From Snodgrassella sp. CFCC 13594 (GTDB lineage: Bacteria; Pseudomonadota; Gammaproteobacteria; Burkholderiales; Neisseriaceae), in assembly GCF_001590725.1 (NCBI RefSeq), contig NZ_LQXR01000002.1, positions 62,001 to 126,000 on the forward strand: DNA of 64,000 nt, read 5' to 3'. A model generated the notes under the pieces. It ran no database searches and was not told where the DNA came from. It saw nothing but the letters and a program-made list of their open reading frames with translations. Below, one piece after another: positions 19,901-29,000 of this stretch. The position numbers were made by a program, and so were the translations under genes. Each line of letters opens with the position of its first letter. Positions within the stretch are counted from its first letter, which is position 1.

Positions 19901-20114
19901 GTTCGTGCGTAGCCTGTTCCAGCGCCGCGACGGGGATGTGCGGGTTGATGCGTGCCAGTGCTGCCAGCAGGCCTTCGCGCAGCACCGTCTGGCGGTAATC
20001 GGTGCGGGCAGGCTGGTCTCCATCGGGTGCAATGTCCGGACCATTGGCATAGCTCCAGCCCAACTCACCAAACCACCCGATGGTTGCACTTTCGAGTTGT
20101 TGCTCATTCAGCAT
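16965..20114 (-). CDS. hsdR: Type I restriction endonuclease subunit R
   Basis: 1049 residues, close to EcoR124I HsdR. The N-terminal nuclease domain has the PD-(D/E)xK core (RPDLVAFINGLPLAVIELKN). The helicase motor has Walker A HTQGSGKSITM, the DEAH-type box ISDEAHRSQYG, FIGFTGTPI, and motif VI QAIARVNR. It translocates DNA and cuts at a distance when bound to unmodified DNA with HsdM2S. It starts 4 bp after the AlbA-domain gene and is last in the operon. GC content in sampled lines is about 60%, well above its flanks, and there is no DUS, both consistent with recent acquisition. Confidence 0.95.
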   Translation of the reverse strand: MLNEQQLESATIGWFGELGWSYANGPDIAPDGDQPARTDYRQTVLREGLLAALARINPHIPVAALEQATHELLTVSEPLLIARNRHVHSLLLAGIPVEFSVGDEKRSDLVNLIDFANPRNNDFLLVSQFTVTGTKQPRRPDLVAFINGLPLAVIELKNPANEQTDIWDAFNQIQTYKDEISDLFNTNVTVVISDGFTARLGSLTANQERMQPWRTIADEDDRPLLEFELETLVRGFFEPALFLDYVRHFVLFEQDADHIIKKIAGYHQFHAVREAVKATVIASSSPNKGVLEVQEPRATYGKEVRPGSRKAGVVWHTQGSGKSITMACYAGKLLQQPEMKNPTLVVVTDRNDLDGQLYGTFCAAEDLLRQTPVQAGSREELREMLASREAGGIIFTTVQKFALLDDEEQHPLLSGRSNIVVISDEAHRSQYGMKGRLDTKTGKYVFGYAKHMRDALANATFIGFTGTPIALEDKDTRAVFGDYVSIYDIQDAVDDGATVPIFYESRLARLNVNQTEIDALNAQVDEVIEDEEDITAREKTKSDWAALTKLVGAQPRLTQVAADLVQHFETRTATLEGKAMIVCMSRDICAELYNAIVALRPDWHDADPERGAIKVVMTGSAADKPLLQPHLYSQQVKKRLEKRFKDPADPLKLVIVRDMWLTGFDAPCCHTMYVDKPMKGHNLMQAIARVNRVFRNKPGGLVVDYIGIANELKAALKTYTESKGKGDPAHNAAEALAVLLERLDIVRGLMHGFDYSGFETNAMKLLVPVANHILGLKDGKQRFLDAMLAVSKAFSLCSTLGKATALRTEIAFFAAVKAAIVKFTTVDGKRSDADKNSALKQILDNAIVADGVADIFALAGLDKPNIGLLSEEFLEDVRNMPSRNLAVELLEKLLRDEIKAKSRNNVVQEKKYGDRLLETLRKYHNRAVETAQVIEELIQMAKDFQAALERESALGLSPDEIAFYDALANNESAVRELGDDTLKKIAVEITEKLRNSTTVDWQVRESVRAKLRILVRRTLKKWKYPPVGEDTAIELVLKQAESLSNVWSQ

Positions 20115-20118
20115 GGGT

Positions 20119-22164
20119 TCAGGTTTCCTTCTGCGCGGCTTCAGGCAAGGTATGCGTCGAGCAATAGGCTTGGCGTTCGTGCGTGGGCGTGGCGGGGAAA
20201 GCTAGGCTCAAGGCCCTGGCTCGCACCATCGGTGACAAGTACGTATTGCGCAGCGATTCCGGCTTGCGGTTGAGCAGTTCGGCCAGGGCTTGCAAGGTCA
20301 GGTAGTTCCCTTCGCAAACGGCAAGAATCACTCTCTCCATCCCCTCGTAATTCATTTTTTTCTTTTGCCGGGGCTCGGCTGCCAGTTGTTCCAGCCGCTG
20401 GCGCAAGGAGGCAGACAGAAGACCCAGGTCGTTGATTACGGGCAGCGGCAACTGATCGGTATGCAGGTAGCCGTCCTCATCCCGCTGTTGCAAAATTGAG
20501 GAGCTATCCGGCAAAACTGAGGAGCTATCCAGCAAAACTGAGGAGCTATCCGGCAAAACTGAGGAGCTATCCGGCAAAACTGAGGAGCTCGCTCCCTCGG
20601 GCAGCGTGCTGCCCACATCTGCCATCAGAACCGGGCCGAACACATCATCCGGCGTCGGCATCTCCTGTCCCGGCAGGAAATACACCACTCCGCGTCCACT
20701 GCCAGCAGAAGCCAGCATGCCGATCTGGGTGAGGTGCTGAAGAATACGGGTCAACTCCACAGGGTGTGCCGCCGACACCGTACACAGGCGGGCATGATTG
20801 ACCGTTCCCTCGCTACCCGCCAGCGCCAAGGCCACGCGCTCCTCATCTTTGAGCTGATCAAACCGTGCTCCGAACCGCTTTCGTAGATCGGCAATGACAT
20901 CTGGCGGGAACAGGTCAATCATCCTTAGTTCCAGCAGCGTCTGGTTGTACGGCACCGAGGATTCATAAAGCTTCGGCGGCTTCCAATGCTGGGAATGCCA
21001 TCCTTGGAAGATGCGTGGAATGCCCGTGCCAGCCTGTTCTCCCACGCCCACGAAGCGGAACATCTTGTGCAGGCCGCGGTTGCGGCAATCCGGTTCGTCT
21101 CCATGCAGTGCCACCTCAACCGGGATGCGCATCAACCCCGGATTGCGAAACCCGAACATGTCGGGCCGCTTGACCACCAGCACCGAGGCGCGATCGGTGT
21201 AGTCGGCATGCACCAGCACATTGGCCAATGCCTCGCGCAAGGCAATATGCACCGGTGTTTCTTCCTGGCGCTCGCCACCCTCCAGTTGAAACGGAACCTT
21301 CAGATCCGCCGTCAACTTCAGATACACCTTGCGGTAGAAGTCGTACAGGTTGCCGGACCACTTGCCGTCCAGCGTCAGGCGGTCGATCCAGCGCCGCTCC
21401 GTGCGCGCCTCTGGCCGTTCCTGGTAATCCAGCATGTAGAGCGGCAGCGCCTCCTGAATCGTGTGCATTTGCCCGAACATCAACAGCCCGGCCAGGGTCA
21501 GCCCGGCTTCGCCGGTTTCGCGATCCTTGCGCCACCCGCCTATTCTTTTCAGAAATGCCAGGTCATCTTCCGCATTCCATGGGTGACCGGGATCACGGTT
21601 GGCAAACATCTGCCGATACGCGCGAAAGGTACCCATGTCCAGATCATCGAATCCGTAGTTGCGCAGGATGCGGTCGTCCCGACTGTCTTCTACCTGTTCG
21701 GCCAGCATGCGCTTGACCTCTTCATCTGGTAGAGGCCGGTCGCCTTCATTCAAACGGCGATAGGTGTTGCCGTCCAACGGATTGCGGGTCAGGTGCACGG
21801 GGCGCTGCTGACGGCGGGCGCGGGGAATTTCCACGACCATCAAGGTCTTGCCATCCATGGCCCACTCGCGCACCTGCGCGTCGCTCAGCAGGTTGACGCT
21901 GACCTTCTGGCGGTTGTTCAGGTTGTTGAACAGTTCCGCGCGTACCTTGGCAAGGTTCTCGATGCCCTCCGGCTCGAACTGTCCCTTGCGCTCACGCATG
22001 CCCAGAATCACGATGCCGCCTTCGGTATTGGCCATCGCGCTGTAGGTGGGCCAAAAATCCTCCGGCAATGCTCCCTTGCCATCACGGCCATTGGCCAGTT
22101 TGCATTCGAGCGAGACAGATTCACGCAGCAGGGAAAGATCGTCCAAAGAGGTCAAGTCAATCAT
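20119..22164 (-). CDS. AlbA/Schlafen-domain ATP-binding protein within the hsd operon
   Basis: 681 residues. N-terminal AlbA_2 (Schlafen-like) fold: LRESVSLECKLA ... NTEGGIVILGMRE. This is followed by a RecG-related ATPase-like region with HIALREALANVLVHADY and FRNPGLMRIPVE and GTGIPRIFQGW, as in the HATPase_c_4 family, then a linker of five 7-residue repeats (SSSVLPD) and a C-terminal winged helix. Such proteins are often embedded in type I R-M operons. Their role is not settled: candidates are a nucleic-acid-binding regulator, an anti-phage accessory or an RNase-like effector. It overlaps hsdS by ATGA and lies 4 bp before hsdR, so the operon order is M-S-(this gene)-R. Confidence 0.85.
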   Translation of the reverse strand: MIDLTSLDDLSLLRESVSLECKLANGRDGKGALPEDFWPTYSAMANTEGGIVILGMRERKGQFEPEGIENLAKVRAELFNNLNNRQKVSVNLLSDAQVREWAMDGKTLMVVEIPRARRQQRPVHLTRNPLDGNTYRRLNEGDRPLPDEEVKRMLAEQVEDSRDDRILRNYGFDDLDMGTFRAYRQMFANRDPGHPWNAEDDLAFLKRIGGWRKDRETGEAGLTLAGLLMFGQMHTIQEALPLYMLDYQERPEARTERRWIDRLTLDGKWSGNLYDFYRKVYLKLTADLKVPFQLEGGERQEETPVHIALREALANVLVHADYTDRASVLVVKRPDMFGFRNPGLMRIPVEVALHGDEPDCRNRGLHKMFRFVGVGEQAGTGIPRIFQGWHSQHWKPPKLYESSVPYNQTLLELRMIDLFPPDVIADLRKRFGARFDQLKDEERVALALAGSEGTVNHARLCTVSAAHPVELTRILQHLTQIGMLASAGSGRGVVYFLPGQEMPTPDDVFGPVLMADVGSTLPEGASSSVLPDSSSVLPDSSSVLLDSSSVLPDSSSILQQRDEDGYLHTDQLPLPVINDLGLLSASLRQRLEQLAAEPRQKKKMNYEGMERVILAVCEGNYLTLQALAELLNRKPESLRNTYLSPMVRARALSLAFPATPTHERQAYCSTHTLPEAAQKET
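20491..20595 (-). repeat. Five in-frame 21-bp tandem repeats
   Basis: Units of CAAAACTGAGGAGCTATCCGG start at 20491, 20512, 20533, 20554 and 20575, with only a few base differences. Each encodes seven residues, (S)SSVLPD. A unit of 21 bp keeps the frame, so copy-number change would lengthen or shorten the linker without inactivating the gene. Confidence 0.9.
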
Positions 22165-23576
22165 GTGGTCTCAGCCTCCGCAGAGAGGTGATCGACAGAC
22201 AGCTCGCCGGAGAGGAGTTTGGGGAGGAGGGTGTCGCGGACCTCTGAAAGAAACGCAGACTCTTTTTGTCTCGACAAAATCTCACTAAATAGTGGCGCTA
22301 CGAAAGAACTAAATTTCCCCAATATTTCAAAATTTGGCATCAGAACGCTTACCTTTGAAAAGGTCGACGTGTTCATGTTTAAAGTGGCACTGCCACCACT
22401 TGCCAAATCATGAAATTCTTTTTCTTTTTCTCTCATTTGGAAATACAAATAAACCGTGTATTCAGAAAAATTCGGGACGATGGTATTTATTTGTTGATTT
22501 GTTTGTGATGGTTCATGCGTTATTACCACTTTGCCCACTGTCGCAATGCAACTTACGCAGATTGAGCCAGCGGGAATGGTTTTCTTTGCTTGCGATGCAG
22601 AGCCAAGTGCACTTAATTGATCGGATGGATTTATTACATACACACTGTTGTGCATGTCTGGAATTTTTATAAATGGAATGCCAATGCCAAAATATTCTGG
22701 GTTTGCCTTTGATGGGGTTTTTCCGCAAACCACACTACCAAATTGGCTAATGTGATTGATCTCCCACCCCTTCGGAATCTCCCCCAACTCCGACTCTTCC
22801 ACGGCATCGGGAAACAGTGTGGCGGTGGCGGCGAGTTGGTCGTGGTGCTCGCGGGGCATCTGGTCGAGCTCAAAGTCGGTCTTGCCGCTGATGGCGCGCA
22901 TGGCGGCGTGCAGCGGGTCTTCGCCTTGTTCGATGGCGGCGATCTTGGCCTTGACCGGGTCGAAATCGACAAACCAGGATTTGAAGATGGCTTGCGCCAT
23001 GGCTTCGAGGGTTTGGTTGATGCGGCGATTGAGGTCGATCTTGTCGTCAAGCACACCTACAACATCAGCAACATAGTTTTGAAATTCAAGTGGAGGCACT
23101 GGAATTTTCATTTTCCGCTGCTCAGTTATCGACAATGTATTAATTGTCGATGTTGCAGATATTCTTTCCACAAAGCCCTGAAAAATACTTGAATCAAAGT
23201 AATACTTTAAAAATCTATTGTTGAGCCTTCCGTTCCGCTTGACTCTATACAGGGTAAGCTGTGGATTTAATATTAGATACTGCGTGCTCAGCTCAGGAAC
23301 AATTGCAGTTTTTCCCATTGTCCCCTTGTGCGACAGCAATACATCTCCAACTCTCGCAAAACCAACCCTTAATCGCGATGCGCGAGCTTCCGTTAAAAAA
23401 TTTGCCTTTGAAAAATCAATCCGACCATTGCTAATGCAAGCACCTGTGATAAGAGGTATTCCAGAATCAACAAACTCAGTAACTTCCGGATAGCTTCCAC
23501 CATGGTTACCATCTTGAACCATCTCGAGGTCGCCAGATTCAAGCAACTCAGAAACCAAAAGTTTTTCAAACTCCAT
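22161..23576 (-). CDS. hsdS: Type I restriction-modification specificity subunit
   Basis: 471 residues from ATG 23576, whose first 11 bases overlap the end of hsdM. There are two target-recognition domains. TRD1 (about 1-170) is followed by a conserved spacer, [20 protein letters not shown] and [20 protein letters not shown]2 starts at [19 protein letters not shown] and ends with a second helical repeat (LPKLLSGEL). The TRD parts are strikingly AT-rich (about 27% GC in the sampled line at 23161) while the conserved spacers are GC-rich like hsdM/R. This mosaic is expected when TRDs are swapped by recombination. The recognised site cannot be predicted. Confidence 0.93.
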   Translation of the reverse strand: MEFEKLLVSELLESGDLEMVQDGNHGGSYPEVTEFVDSGIPLITGACISNGRIDFSKANFLTEARASRLRVGFARVGDVLLSHKGTMGKTAIVPELSTQYLILNPQLTLYRVKRNGRLNNRFLKYYFDSSIFQGFVERISATSTINTLSITEQRKMKIPVPPLEFQNYVADVVGVLDDKIDLNRRINQTLEAMAQAIFKSWFVDFDPVKAKIAAIEQGEDPLHAAMRAISGKTDFELDQMPREHHDQLAATATLFPDAVEESELGEIPKGWEINHISQFGSVVCGKTPSKANPEYFGIGIPFIKIPDMHNSVYVINPSDQLSALGSASQAKKTIPAGSICVSCIATVGKVVITHEPSQTNQQINTIVPNFSEYTVYLYFQMREKEKEFHDLASGGSATLNMNTSTFSKVSVLMPNFEILGKFSSFVAPLFSEILSRQKESAFLSEVRDTLLPKLLSGELSVDHLSAEAETT

Positions 23577-25293
23577 AACCCAGCCCCGCCAAGTTCCGCT
23601 TGATCTCAGCTTCCAGCTTGGCACTTTCCACAAACTGCTCCGCTAATTGCGCAGTCAGCCGCTGCATCTTGTCGGCAAAGGGCTCGCCGTCTTCTTCCTG
23701 CTCCGCCGCGCCCACATAGCGTCCCGGTGTCAGCACATGTTCATGCTTGCGGATTTCGTCCAGCTTGGCGGAATGGCAAAAGCCCGGCACATCCTCATAC
23801 CCTTCGCCCTGCTGCCAGGCATGGAAGGTATCGGCGATTTTCTTGATGTCGTCCGGGGTGAAGTCGCGCAGTACGCGGTCTTTCATGTAGCCCATCTGGC
23901 GGGCGTCGATAAACAGGGACTCACCGCACCGGTCGCGTTTCTTCTTGTCCAGCGCGAAGCCGTTCTGCTTGTCGCGGGTCAGGAACCAGATGCAGGCGGG
24001 AATCTGGGTATTGGTGAACAACTGGCCGGGCAGCGCGACCATGCATTCCACGTAGTCGTCTTCGACCAGCCGCTTGCGGATTTCGCCTTCGTTGTTGGTG
24101 TTGGAACTCATGGAGCCGTTGGCCAGCAACAGCGCCATGCTGCCGGTGGGCGCCAGGTGCCAGAGCATGTGCTGCAACCAGGCGAAGTTGGCGTTGCCCT
24201 GTGGAGGCGTGCCGGCGATCCAGCGTGGGTCGCTGGCCAGCTTTTCGTCCCACCATTCCTTCATGTTGAAGGGCGGGTTGGCCATGACGAAGTCGGCGCG
24301 CAGGTCCGGGTGCAGGTCGTTCAGCAGGGTGTCGGCCGGGCCACTGCCGAAGTTGAAGTCGATGCCGCGGATGGCCATGTTCATCGCGGCCAGCCGCCAG
24401 GTGGTGGGGTTGCTCTCCTGCCCGTAGACGCTGATCTGCCCGGTCGCTTTTTTGCCTTGGCCGTTGGTGGGTTTGCCACTGTGCTGCTCGATGAACTCTT
24501 CGCTTTGCACGAAGAAGCCGCCGGAGCCCATGGCCGGGTCGTACACGCGGCCCTTGAACGGCTGGAGCATTTCCACGATCAGGGTGACGATGCTCTTGGG
24601 CGTGTAGTACTGGCCGCCCTTCTTGCCTTCGGCCAGGGCGAACTGGCCGAGGAAGTATTCGTAGACGTGGCCGAGGATGTCCTTGGATTTCAGGTTCAGC
24701 GGCTGGCCCTTGTATTCGCGGGCAGCGAAGTCGGTATCCGAGAAGTGACTGATCAGCCCGGCCAGCTTGCTGGAATCGAGCTGCACACGGGCGAAGTCCT
24801 TGTTGAGCACGTTCTTCAGGCGGGCATTCTCGCGCTCGACGGCTTCCATGGCGTTGTCGATCAGCCAGCCGACCGAGCGCATTTCCTCCGGTTCGTCCTT
24901 GCCGGGCTTGTTCCACGGCAGCGCCGCTTTGGGCGGCAGTTGCGCGCAATCGCGCAGGGTTTGCCAGCGGGCCTCCACTGGCACCCAGAACACGTTCTTC
25001 TCGGTGTAGTAGTCGCGGACTTCCAGCTCGGCGGCGATGTTTTCTTCGTACTCCTGCGTACCCGCGCCGCCGTATTCGGCCGGGTCCATGTAATAGTCGT
25101 GCTCAGGGTTGGTGAACTGTTCGCGCAGTTCGCGTTGCCGTTCTTCGAAGGCGTCGGAGACGTACTTGAGGAAGATCAGCCCGAGCACGACGTGCTTGTA
25201 CACGGCGGCATCGAGGTTGGAGCGCAGCTTGTCGGCAGCAGTCCAGAGCTTCTTTTCCAGGTCGTTGAAGAACTGTTGTTCGATGGGTCTCAT
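23566..25293 (-). CDS. hsdM: Type I restriction-modification DNA methyltransferase subunit
   Basis: 575 residues from ATG 25293 ([12 protein letters not shown]). An in-frame extension to 25416 is open but has no family similarity. It has an N-terminal helical HsdM_N domain, then the adenine-N6 methyltransferase with motif [11 protein letters not shown] and motif [12 protein letters not shown]. With HsdS it methylates the target; with HsdR it forms the restriction complex. It is first in the operon. GC content is high (about 60% in the line at 24541). Confidence 0.95.
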   Translation of the reverse strand: MRPIEQQFFNDLEKKLWTAADKLRSNLDAAVYKHVVLGLIFLKYVSDAFEERQRELREQFTNPEHDYYMDPAEYGGAGTQEYEENIAAELEVRDYYTEKNVFWVPVEARWQTLRDCAQLPPKAALPWNKPGKDEPEEMRSVGWLIDNAMEAVERENARLKNVLNKDFARVQLDSSKLAGLISHFSDTDFAAREYKGQPLNLKSKDILGHVYEYFLGQFALAEGKKGGQYYTPKSIVTLIVEMLQPFKGRVYDPAMGSGGFFVQSEEFIEQHSGKPTNGQGKKATGQISVYGQESNPTTWRLAAMNMAIRGIDFNFGSGPADTLLNDLHPDLRADFVMANPPFNMKEWWDEKLASDPRWIAGTPPQGNANFAWLQHMLWHLAPTGSMALLLANGSMSSNTNNEGEIRKRLVEDDYVECMVALPGQLFTNTQIPACIWFLTRDKQNGFALDKKKRDRCGESLFIDARQMGYMKDRVLRDFTPDDIKKIADTFHAWQQGEGYEDVPGFCHSAKLDEIRKHEHVLTPGRYVGAAEQEEDGEPFADKMQRLTAQLAEQFVESAKLEAEIKRNLAGLGYGV

Positions 25294-25780
25294 GTCTTTG
25301 TCCCGTATTGCGTCATGCTTGTCTTCCTTGCGGGTCTCGTTGGCTTGCCGCTTGATGGCCGCTGGGTGTTTCGTTTCCCTGTGGTGGTAAACCTTCTGGC
25401 CGCCAGATACCCGCAATACAGCGCTTCATGATCAAAAATCCAATGACATGTTAATTCAAAATTGTATCAGTATTGGGCAGTCATCGTCGATCATAAATGC
25501 CTGCCACAAAGGAAAAGGCAGGGGGTAAGGGAATGGCAACCAAGGGGCAACGGACCTACCCATTAGCTTGGTATCAGGAAGAATCATTCCTCACCTGCCT
25601 CTATGCCCATGAAGTATGCGTGTAATATTTTGATAATTAATAGGCTAAACTCATTTTTGTTTGAGTGTGCCCATACAAACCCTATACTGTCTATTTTTTT
25701 ATACTCTATATATGTGTCTTTTTAGTATTATTTTTAATTCAAAAAATGAACTAAGGCACCCATGAAATCGTCCGTGGGCA
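25294..25780. other. Non-coding right flank of the R-M island
   Basis: About 490 bases between hsdM and the insertion sequence. The first 120 bp are GC-rich and in frame with hsdM. The remainder becomes strongly AT-rich (for example around 25630-25740) and is the likely place of the hsd promoter. I see no gene and no obvious integration repeat. Confidence 0.5.
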
Positions 25781-25796
25781 GGTAACCTTCCCATAT

Positions 25797-26634
25797 CTAA
25801 TGGCAGGTTTCAGTAGAATCACAACCCATCAGCGGTGGCTTACCACCATTGGCCTGATGTGGCCTTTCATGATTGTAAAACCATAACCAACGGGTAGCAC
25901 AATCCTGAATGTCTTCCAAATTCCTAAACAAATACTGATTTAACAAGCCATACCTGAACGGTGCGGTTATAGCGTTCAATATAAGCGTTTTGCTGTGGCT
26001 TGCCAGGTTGGATGTATTCAATTCGGATGCCTTTTTGTGTGGCCCAAGATTGAAATTCATGACTGGTAAACTCAGGTCCATTATCACAGCGTATGGCTTG
26101 TGGTGTGGTATGGTATTCTAACAGCTGATTCAGCGTCCGTATCACCCGGCTGGCCGGCAGCGACAAGCCCACCTCCATCGCCAAGCCTTCGCGTTTGTAA
26201 TCATCAATAATGTTCAACAAACGATAGCTTTGGCCATCGCTCATTTGATCATGCATGAAATCCAAAGACCAAATGTCATTGGTATGACCAGGCTGCTTCA
26301 ATACATCCGGTACAGGCCGCTTGATGCGCCGTTTGGGCTTAATCCGCAGATTTAAAGCCAATTCACAATAAATCCGATATACCCGTTTGTGATTGAAGCG
26401 CAAACCTTGTACGTTACGAATATAGGCAAAGCACAGTCCGAATCCCCAATCGCAGTGCTCCTGCGTTAACGCCAATAACCAACGAATGATTAAGGCATTG
26501 CCATCCGACAATTGGTGTTGGTGGCGGTAGCAAGTTTCGCTGATTTGGAATGCAGCACAGGCAAAACGTATACTGACAGCCTTGTGTTGGACCGCCTCAT
26601 ACGCCATCTTCTTGCGCAAAGATGGCTTCACCAC
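25797..26634 (-). pseudogene. IS3-family transposase OrfB (DDE integrase), frame interrupted
   Basis: DDE transposase with HTH_21 (YEAVQHKAVSIRFACAAF), IWSLDFMHD (first Asp), RCDNGPEFTS (second Asp) and QPGKPQQNAYIERYNRT (Glu). After ERYNRTV the frame shifts near 25955. The remaining tail RYGLLNQYLFRNLED ... NHERPHQANGGKPPL continues in another frame to 25797. One extra base in this copy would explain it. All three catalytic residues precede the break. It overlaps orfA by a few bases. Confidence 0.85.
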
Positions 26635-26894
26635 TTTTTTGCCATGGCCTCCTGAATAATTTCCGCTTTGAGCCGCTCTTCAGCATACATCTTCTTCAAA
26701 CGGGTATTTTCGGCTTCCAACGCCCGCATTCTGGCCATCAAAGATGCATCCATACCTGCGTATTTGGAGCGCCATTTGTAGAAGGTGGCAAAGCTGATGC
26801 CATGCTCTCGGCACACTTCTGGTACAGGTGTTCCAGTTTCTGCCTGCTTCAAGATAGCAATGATTTGGCTATCGGTAAATCGTGACTGTTTCAT
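26628..26894 (-). CDS. IS3-family transposase OrfA (helix-turn-helix)
   Basis: 88 residues. DNA-binding HTH (RFTDSQIIAILKQAE ... CREHGISFATFYKWRSKYAG) plus a leucine-zipper-like tail (LEAENTRLKKMYAEERL). It ends MAKKW within GCAAAAAAGTGG, a run of six A then G that is a typical -1 slippery site for making the OrfAB fusion transposase. Confidence 0.9.
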   Translation of the reverse strand: MKQSRFTDSQIIAILKQAETGTPVPEVCREHGISFATFYKWRSKYAGMDASLMARMRALEAENTRLKKMYAEERLKAEIIQEAMAKKW

Positions 26895-27014
26895 GCAAAA
26901 TCTCCTACGTATAGATTACGAGAAAATTCTACTTAATGCTGCACTTATTTAAAGGGGGGATTACCGGCACAAGAATCCCTGGCTCTCGGTGGAAGCGAAT
27001 AGACATTAATGGAA

Positions 27015-27047
27015 CAAAAAATCCCGCATAACAGGCAGTTATGCGGG
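27015..27047 (-). terminator. Terminator of mnmE
   Basis: On the minus strand CCCGCATAAC pairs with GTTATGCGGG over a 5-nt loop, followed by ATTTTTTG. Confidence 0.88.
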
Positions 27048-27073
27048 GTGAGTAACCGCTTACGGACGCAGTG

Positions 27074-28477
27074 TTACTTCCCGATGCAAAAACGACTAAA
27101 TATCACGCCCAATAAATCATCCGCTGTAAATTCACCGGTGATGTTATTCAGCGCATTTTGTGCTAAGCGCAGATGCTCGGCCAATAATTCAATGTGATTA
27201 TCATCACACAAAGCGGCATTTCCCAATTCATCTTGAGCCTGTTGCAAAGCCTGTAAGTGGCGCTGTCGTGCCAAAAACAAGCCCTCACTTTCTCCTTGCC
27301 AACCCACCTGCAGCAGCAATGCTTGCTTTAAGGCAGCCAAGCCAGCGCCTGTTTTGGCAGACAACGCCATCACGGTATCTGCATTGGTCCATGCATTGAG
27401 GTTGCCTGAATATAGCTCATCGTCATTCGCTCGCGTTTCACGTGAAACATAGCCTTCCGGTTCACCCGTTAAGTCAATTTTATTGTGAATTTCAATTTTC
27501 TTTAGGGTTGAGGGCAACGAATGCAAAATCATTTGGGTTTTGTGATTGATACCCTCACGCGGATCCACCAAAACCAAAGCCACATCGGCTTCACGCACGG
27601 CCTTGTGGCTGCGCTCAATGCCGATTTTTTCAACCACATCCTCGGTATCGCGCAGACCCGCAGTATCAATAATATGAACAGGGACACCATCCAACACAAT
27701 TTGTTCACGTACGGTGTCGCGAGTGGTGCCAGCAATGTCGGTCACTATGGCCACATCATCCCCAGCCAAGGCATTGAGCAAGCTGGATTTACCCACATTA
27801 GGCGCACCCACCAATACCACCTTCATGCCTTCGCGCAACAGCGCACCTTGCTCAGCTTGTGCCAACACCCCATCCACTTGCTGCCGAATGTGGGCCAATT
27901 TTCCTTTGGCATTGGCAGCTTCGAGAAAATCAATGTCTTCCTCGGGAAAATCAAGGGTGGCTTCCACCAGCATTCGCAACGTAATCAGCTCATCCACCAA
28001 TGCATGGATGCGTTCCGAAAATGCGCCTTTCAAACTACGCACCGCCATGCGTGCAGCTGATTGGCTGGTGGCATCAATCAAATCAGCCACGCTTTCGGCT
28101 TGGGCCAAATCCAATTTATTGTTGAGAAAGGCCCGTTTGGTAAACTCCCCTGGCTCCGCCAAACGTGCGCCCAGCTGTAAACAACGGTTCAATAACATGG
28201 TCAACACCACAGGCCCGCCATGCCCTTGTAATTCAATCACATCTTCACCAGTAAAGCTGGCAGGGGCAGTGAAATACAGCATTAACCCGTTATCAATGAT
28301 TTGGCTCGCCTCATCCAAAAAATCCGTGTACAAAACTTGGCGGGGTTTTGGGGTTTTACCACCACTCAATGTTTGCGCCAGTGGCAATAAATCTTTGCCA
28401 GATAAGCGCACCACACCCACGCCGCCGCGCCCGGGCGCAGTAGCAATGGCCACAATTGTCGGATTCACCGCCATCAT
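27074..28477 (-). CDS. mnmE: tRNA-modifying GTPase MnmE
   Basis: With MnmG it makes the cmnm5U34 modification of tRNA wobble uridines. The start is at the double ATG 28477/28474 ([15 protein letters not shown]); the frame is open further upstream without a start signal. Folate-binding N-domain [18 protein letters not shown] domain [14 protein letters not shown] and [10 protein letters not shown] and [12 protein letters not shown]-type HNKIDL, and the obligatory C-terminal FCIGK. Length about 467, normal. A parS-like site lies inside the gene (27434-27449), encoding VSRET. Confidence 0.95.
   Translation of the reverse strand: MMAVNPTIVAIATAPGRGGVGVVRLSGKDLLPLAQTLSGGKTPKPRQVLYTDFLDEASQIIDNGLMLYFTAPASFTGEDVIELQGHGGPVVLTMLLNRCLQLGARLAEPGEFTKRAFLNNKLDLAQAESVADLIDATSQSAARMAVRSLKGAFSERIHALVDELITLRMLVEATLDFPEEDIDFLEAANAKGKLAHIRQQVDGVLAQAEQGALLREGMKVVLVGAPNVGKSSLLNALAGDDVAIVTDIAGTTRDTVREQIVLDGVPVHIIDTAGLRDTEDVVEKIGIERSHKAVREADVALVLVDPREGINHKTQMILHSLPSTLKKIEIHNKIDLTGEPEGYVSRETRANDDELYSGNLNAWTNADTVMALSAKTGAGLAALKQALLLQVGWQGESEGLFLARQRHLQALQQAQDELGNAALCDDNHIELLAEHLRLAQNALNNITGEFTADDLLGVIFSRFCIGK
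27434..27449. other. parS-like centromere site within mnmE
   Basis: CGTTTCACGTGAAACA matches 15 of 16 positions of the chromosomal parS sequence TGTTTCACGTGAAACA. It is read in mnmE as GlyTyrValSerArgGluThrArg. Its perfect partner is at 35050. Confidence 0.75.
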
Positions 28478-28630
28478 CACACCTGATTCATATCTTGAAG
28501 AATTCAAATAGGCTGCACCATTCACAGTGTATTATGGCGCACATGGATACAGCAGCCCGAAATTCATAAAAAAACGATTTGGGTTTGCACACAACAAAAC
28601 CCTTTCAACCTCATTCACAATGTCAACGTC

Positions 28631-28642
28631 AGGCTGCCTGAA
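28631..28642 (+). repeat. DNA uptake sequence upstream of mnmE
   Basis: Exact AGGCTGCCTGAA, the first exact copy after the DUS-free stretch that begins at 16875. Confidence 0.85.
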
Positions 28643-28660
28643 ACCACACAAAGATTAAGG

Positions 28661-28993
28661 CTACGATTTTTTAACAAATTCGGATTTGAGATTCATGCCC
28701 GATCCGTCAATTTTGCAGGCAATATTGTGATCGCCATCCTGAAGACGAATGTTTTTGACCTTAGTACCTTGTTTGATGACTTGTGTGCTGCCTTTGACCT
28801 TTAAATCTTTAATCAATACCACGGTGTCGCCATCATTCAACACTGTACCATGCGCATCTTTAACCATAAATCCATCATCAACATCGGTTGTGGTGGTTTC
28901 TAACCACTCATGCCCACATTCGGGACAAACCAATTGTGCACCATCATGATAGGTTAATTGGGAATCACATTGAATACAATTGGGGTAATCCAT
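28661..28993 (-). CDS. yjdM: PhnA/YjdM-family zinc-ribbon protein
   Basis: 110 residues from ATG 28993 (MDYPNCIQC); a start two codons earlier is equally possible. N-terminal zinc ribbon with CxxC pairs (CIQC ... CPEC), then the conserved PhnA core VKDAHGTVLNDGDTVVLIKDLKVKG. Despite the old name, the family is not a proven phosphonate hydrolase and its job is unknown. It starts 8 bp after the FKBP stop, so the two are probably co-transcribed. Confidence 0.88.
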   Translation of the reverse strand: MDYPNCIQCDSQLTYHDGAQLVCPECGHEWLETTTTDVDDGFMVKDAHGTVLNDGDTVVLIKDLKVKGSTQVIKQGTKVKNIRLQDGDHNIACKIDGSGMNLKSEFVKKS

Positions 28994-29000
28994 GCCCATC

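Larger units (their letters stand above)
25781..26965 (-). mobile_element. IS3-family insertion sequence (IS407-like), 1185 bp
   Basis: The left end (GGTAACCTTCCC..., 25781) and the reverse complement of the right end (GGTAATCCCCCC..., 26965) are imperfect inverted repeats of about 40 bp sharing GGTAA, CCC, GCAG and GTAGAAT blocks. The element is flanked on both sides by GGCA (25777-25780 and 26966-26969), a 4-bp target duplication as produced by the IS407 group. It encodes orfA and orfB on the minus strand with a programmed-frameshift signal. It has no DUS. Its insertion point is just beyond the mnmE terminator, at the island edge. Confidence 0.9.

Noticed and set aside
23647..25431. 594-codon plus-strand open frame opposite hsdM
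   Set aside because: Low-complexity Val/Gly/His-rich product typical of the antisense of a GC-rich gene; hsdM on the minus strand has all family motifs.
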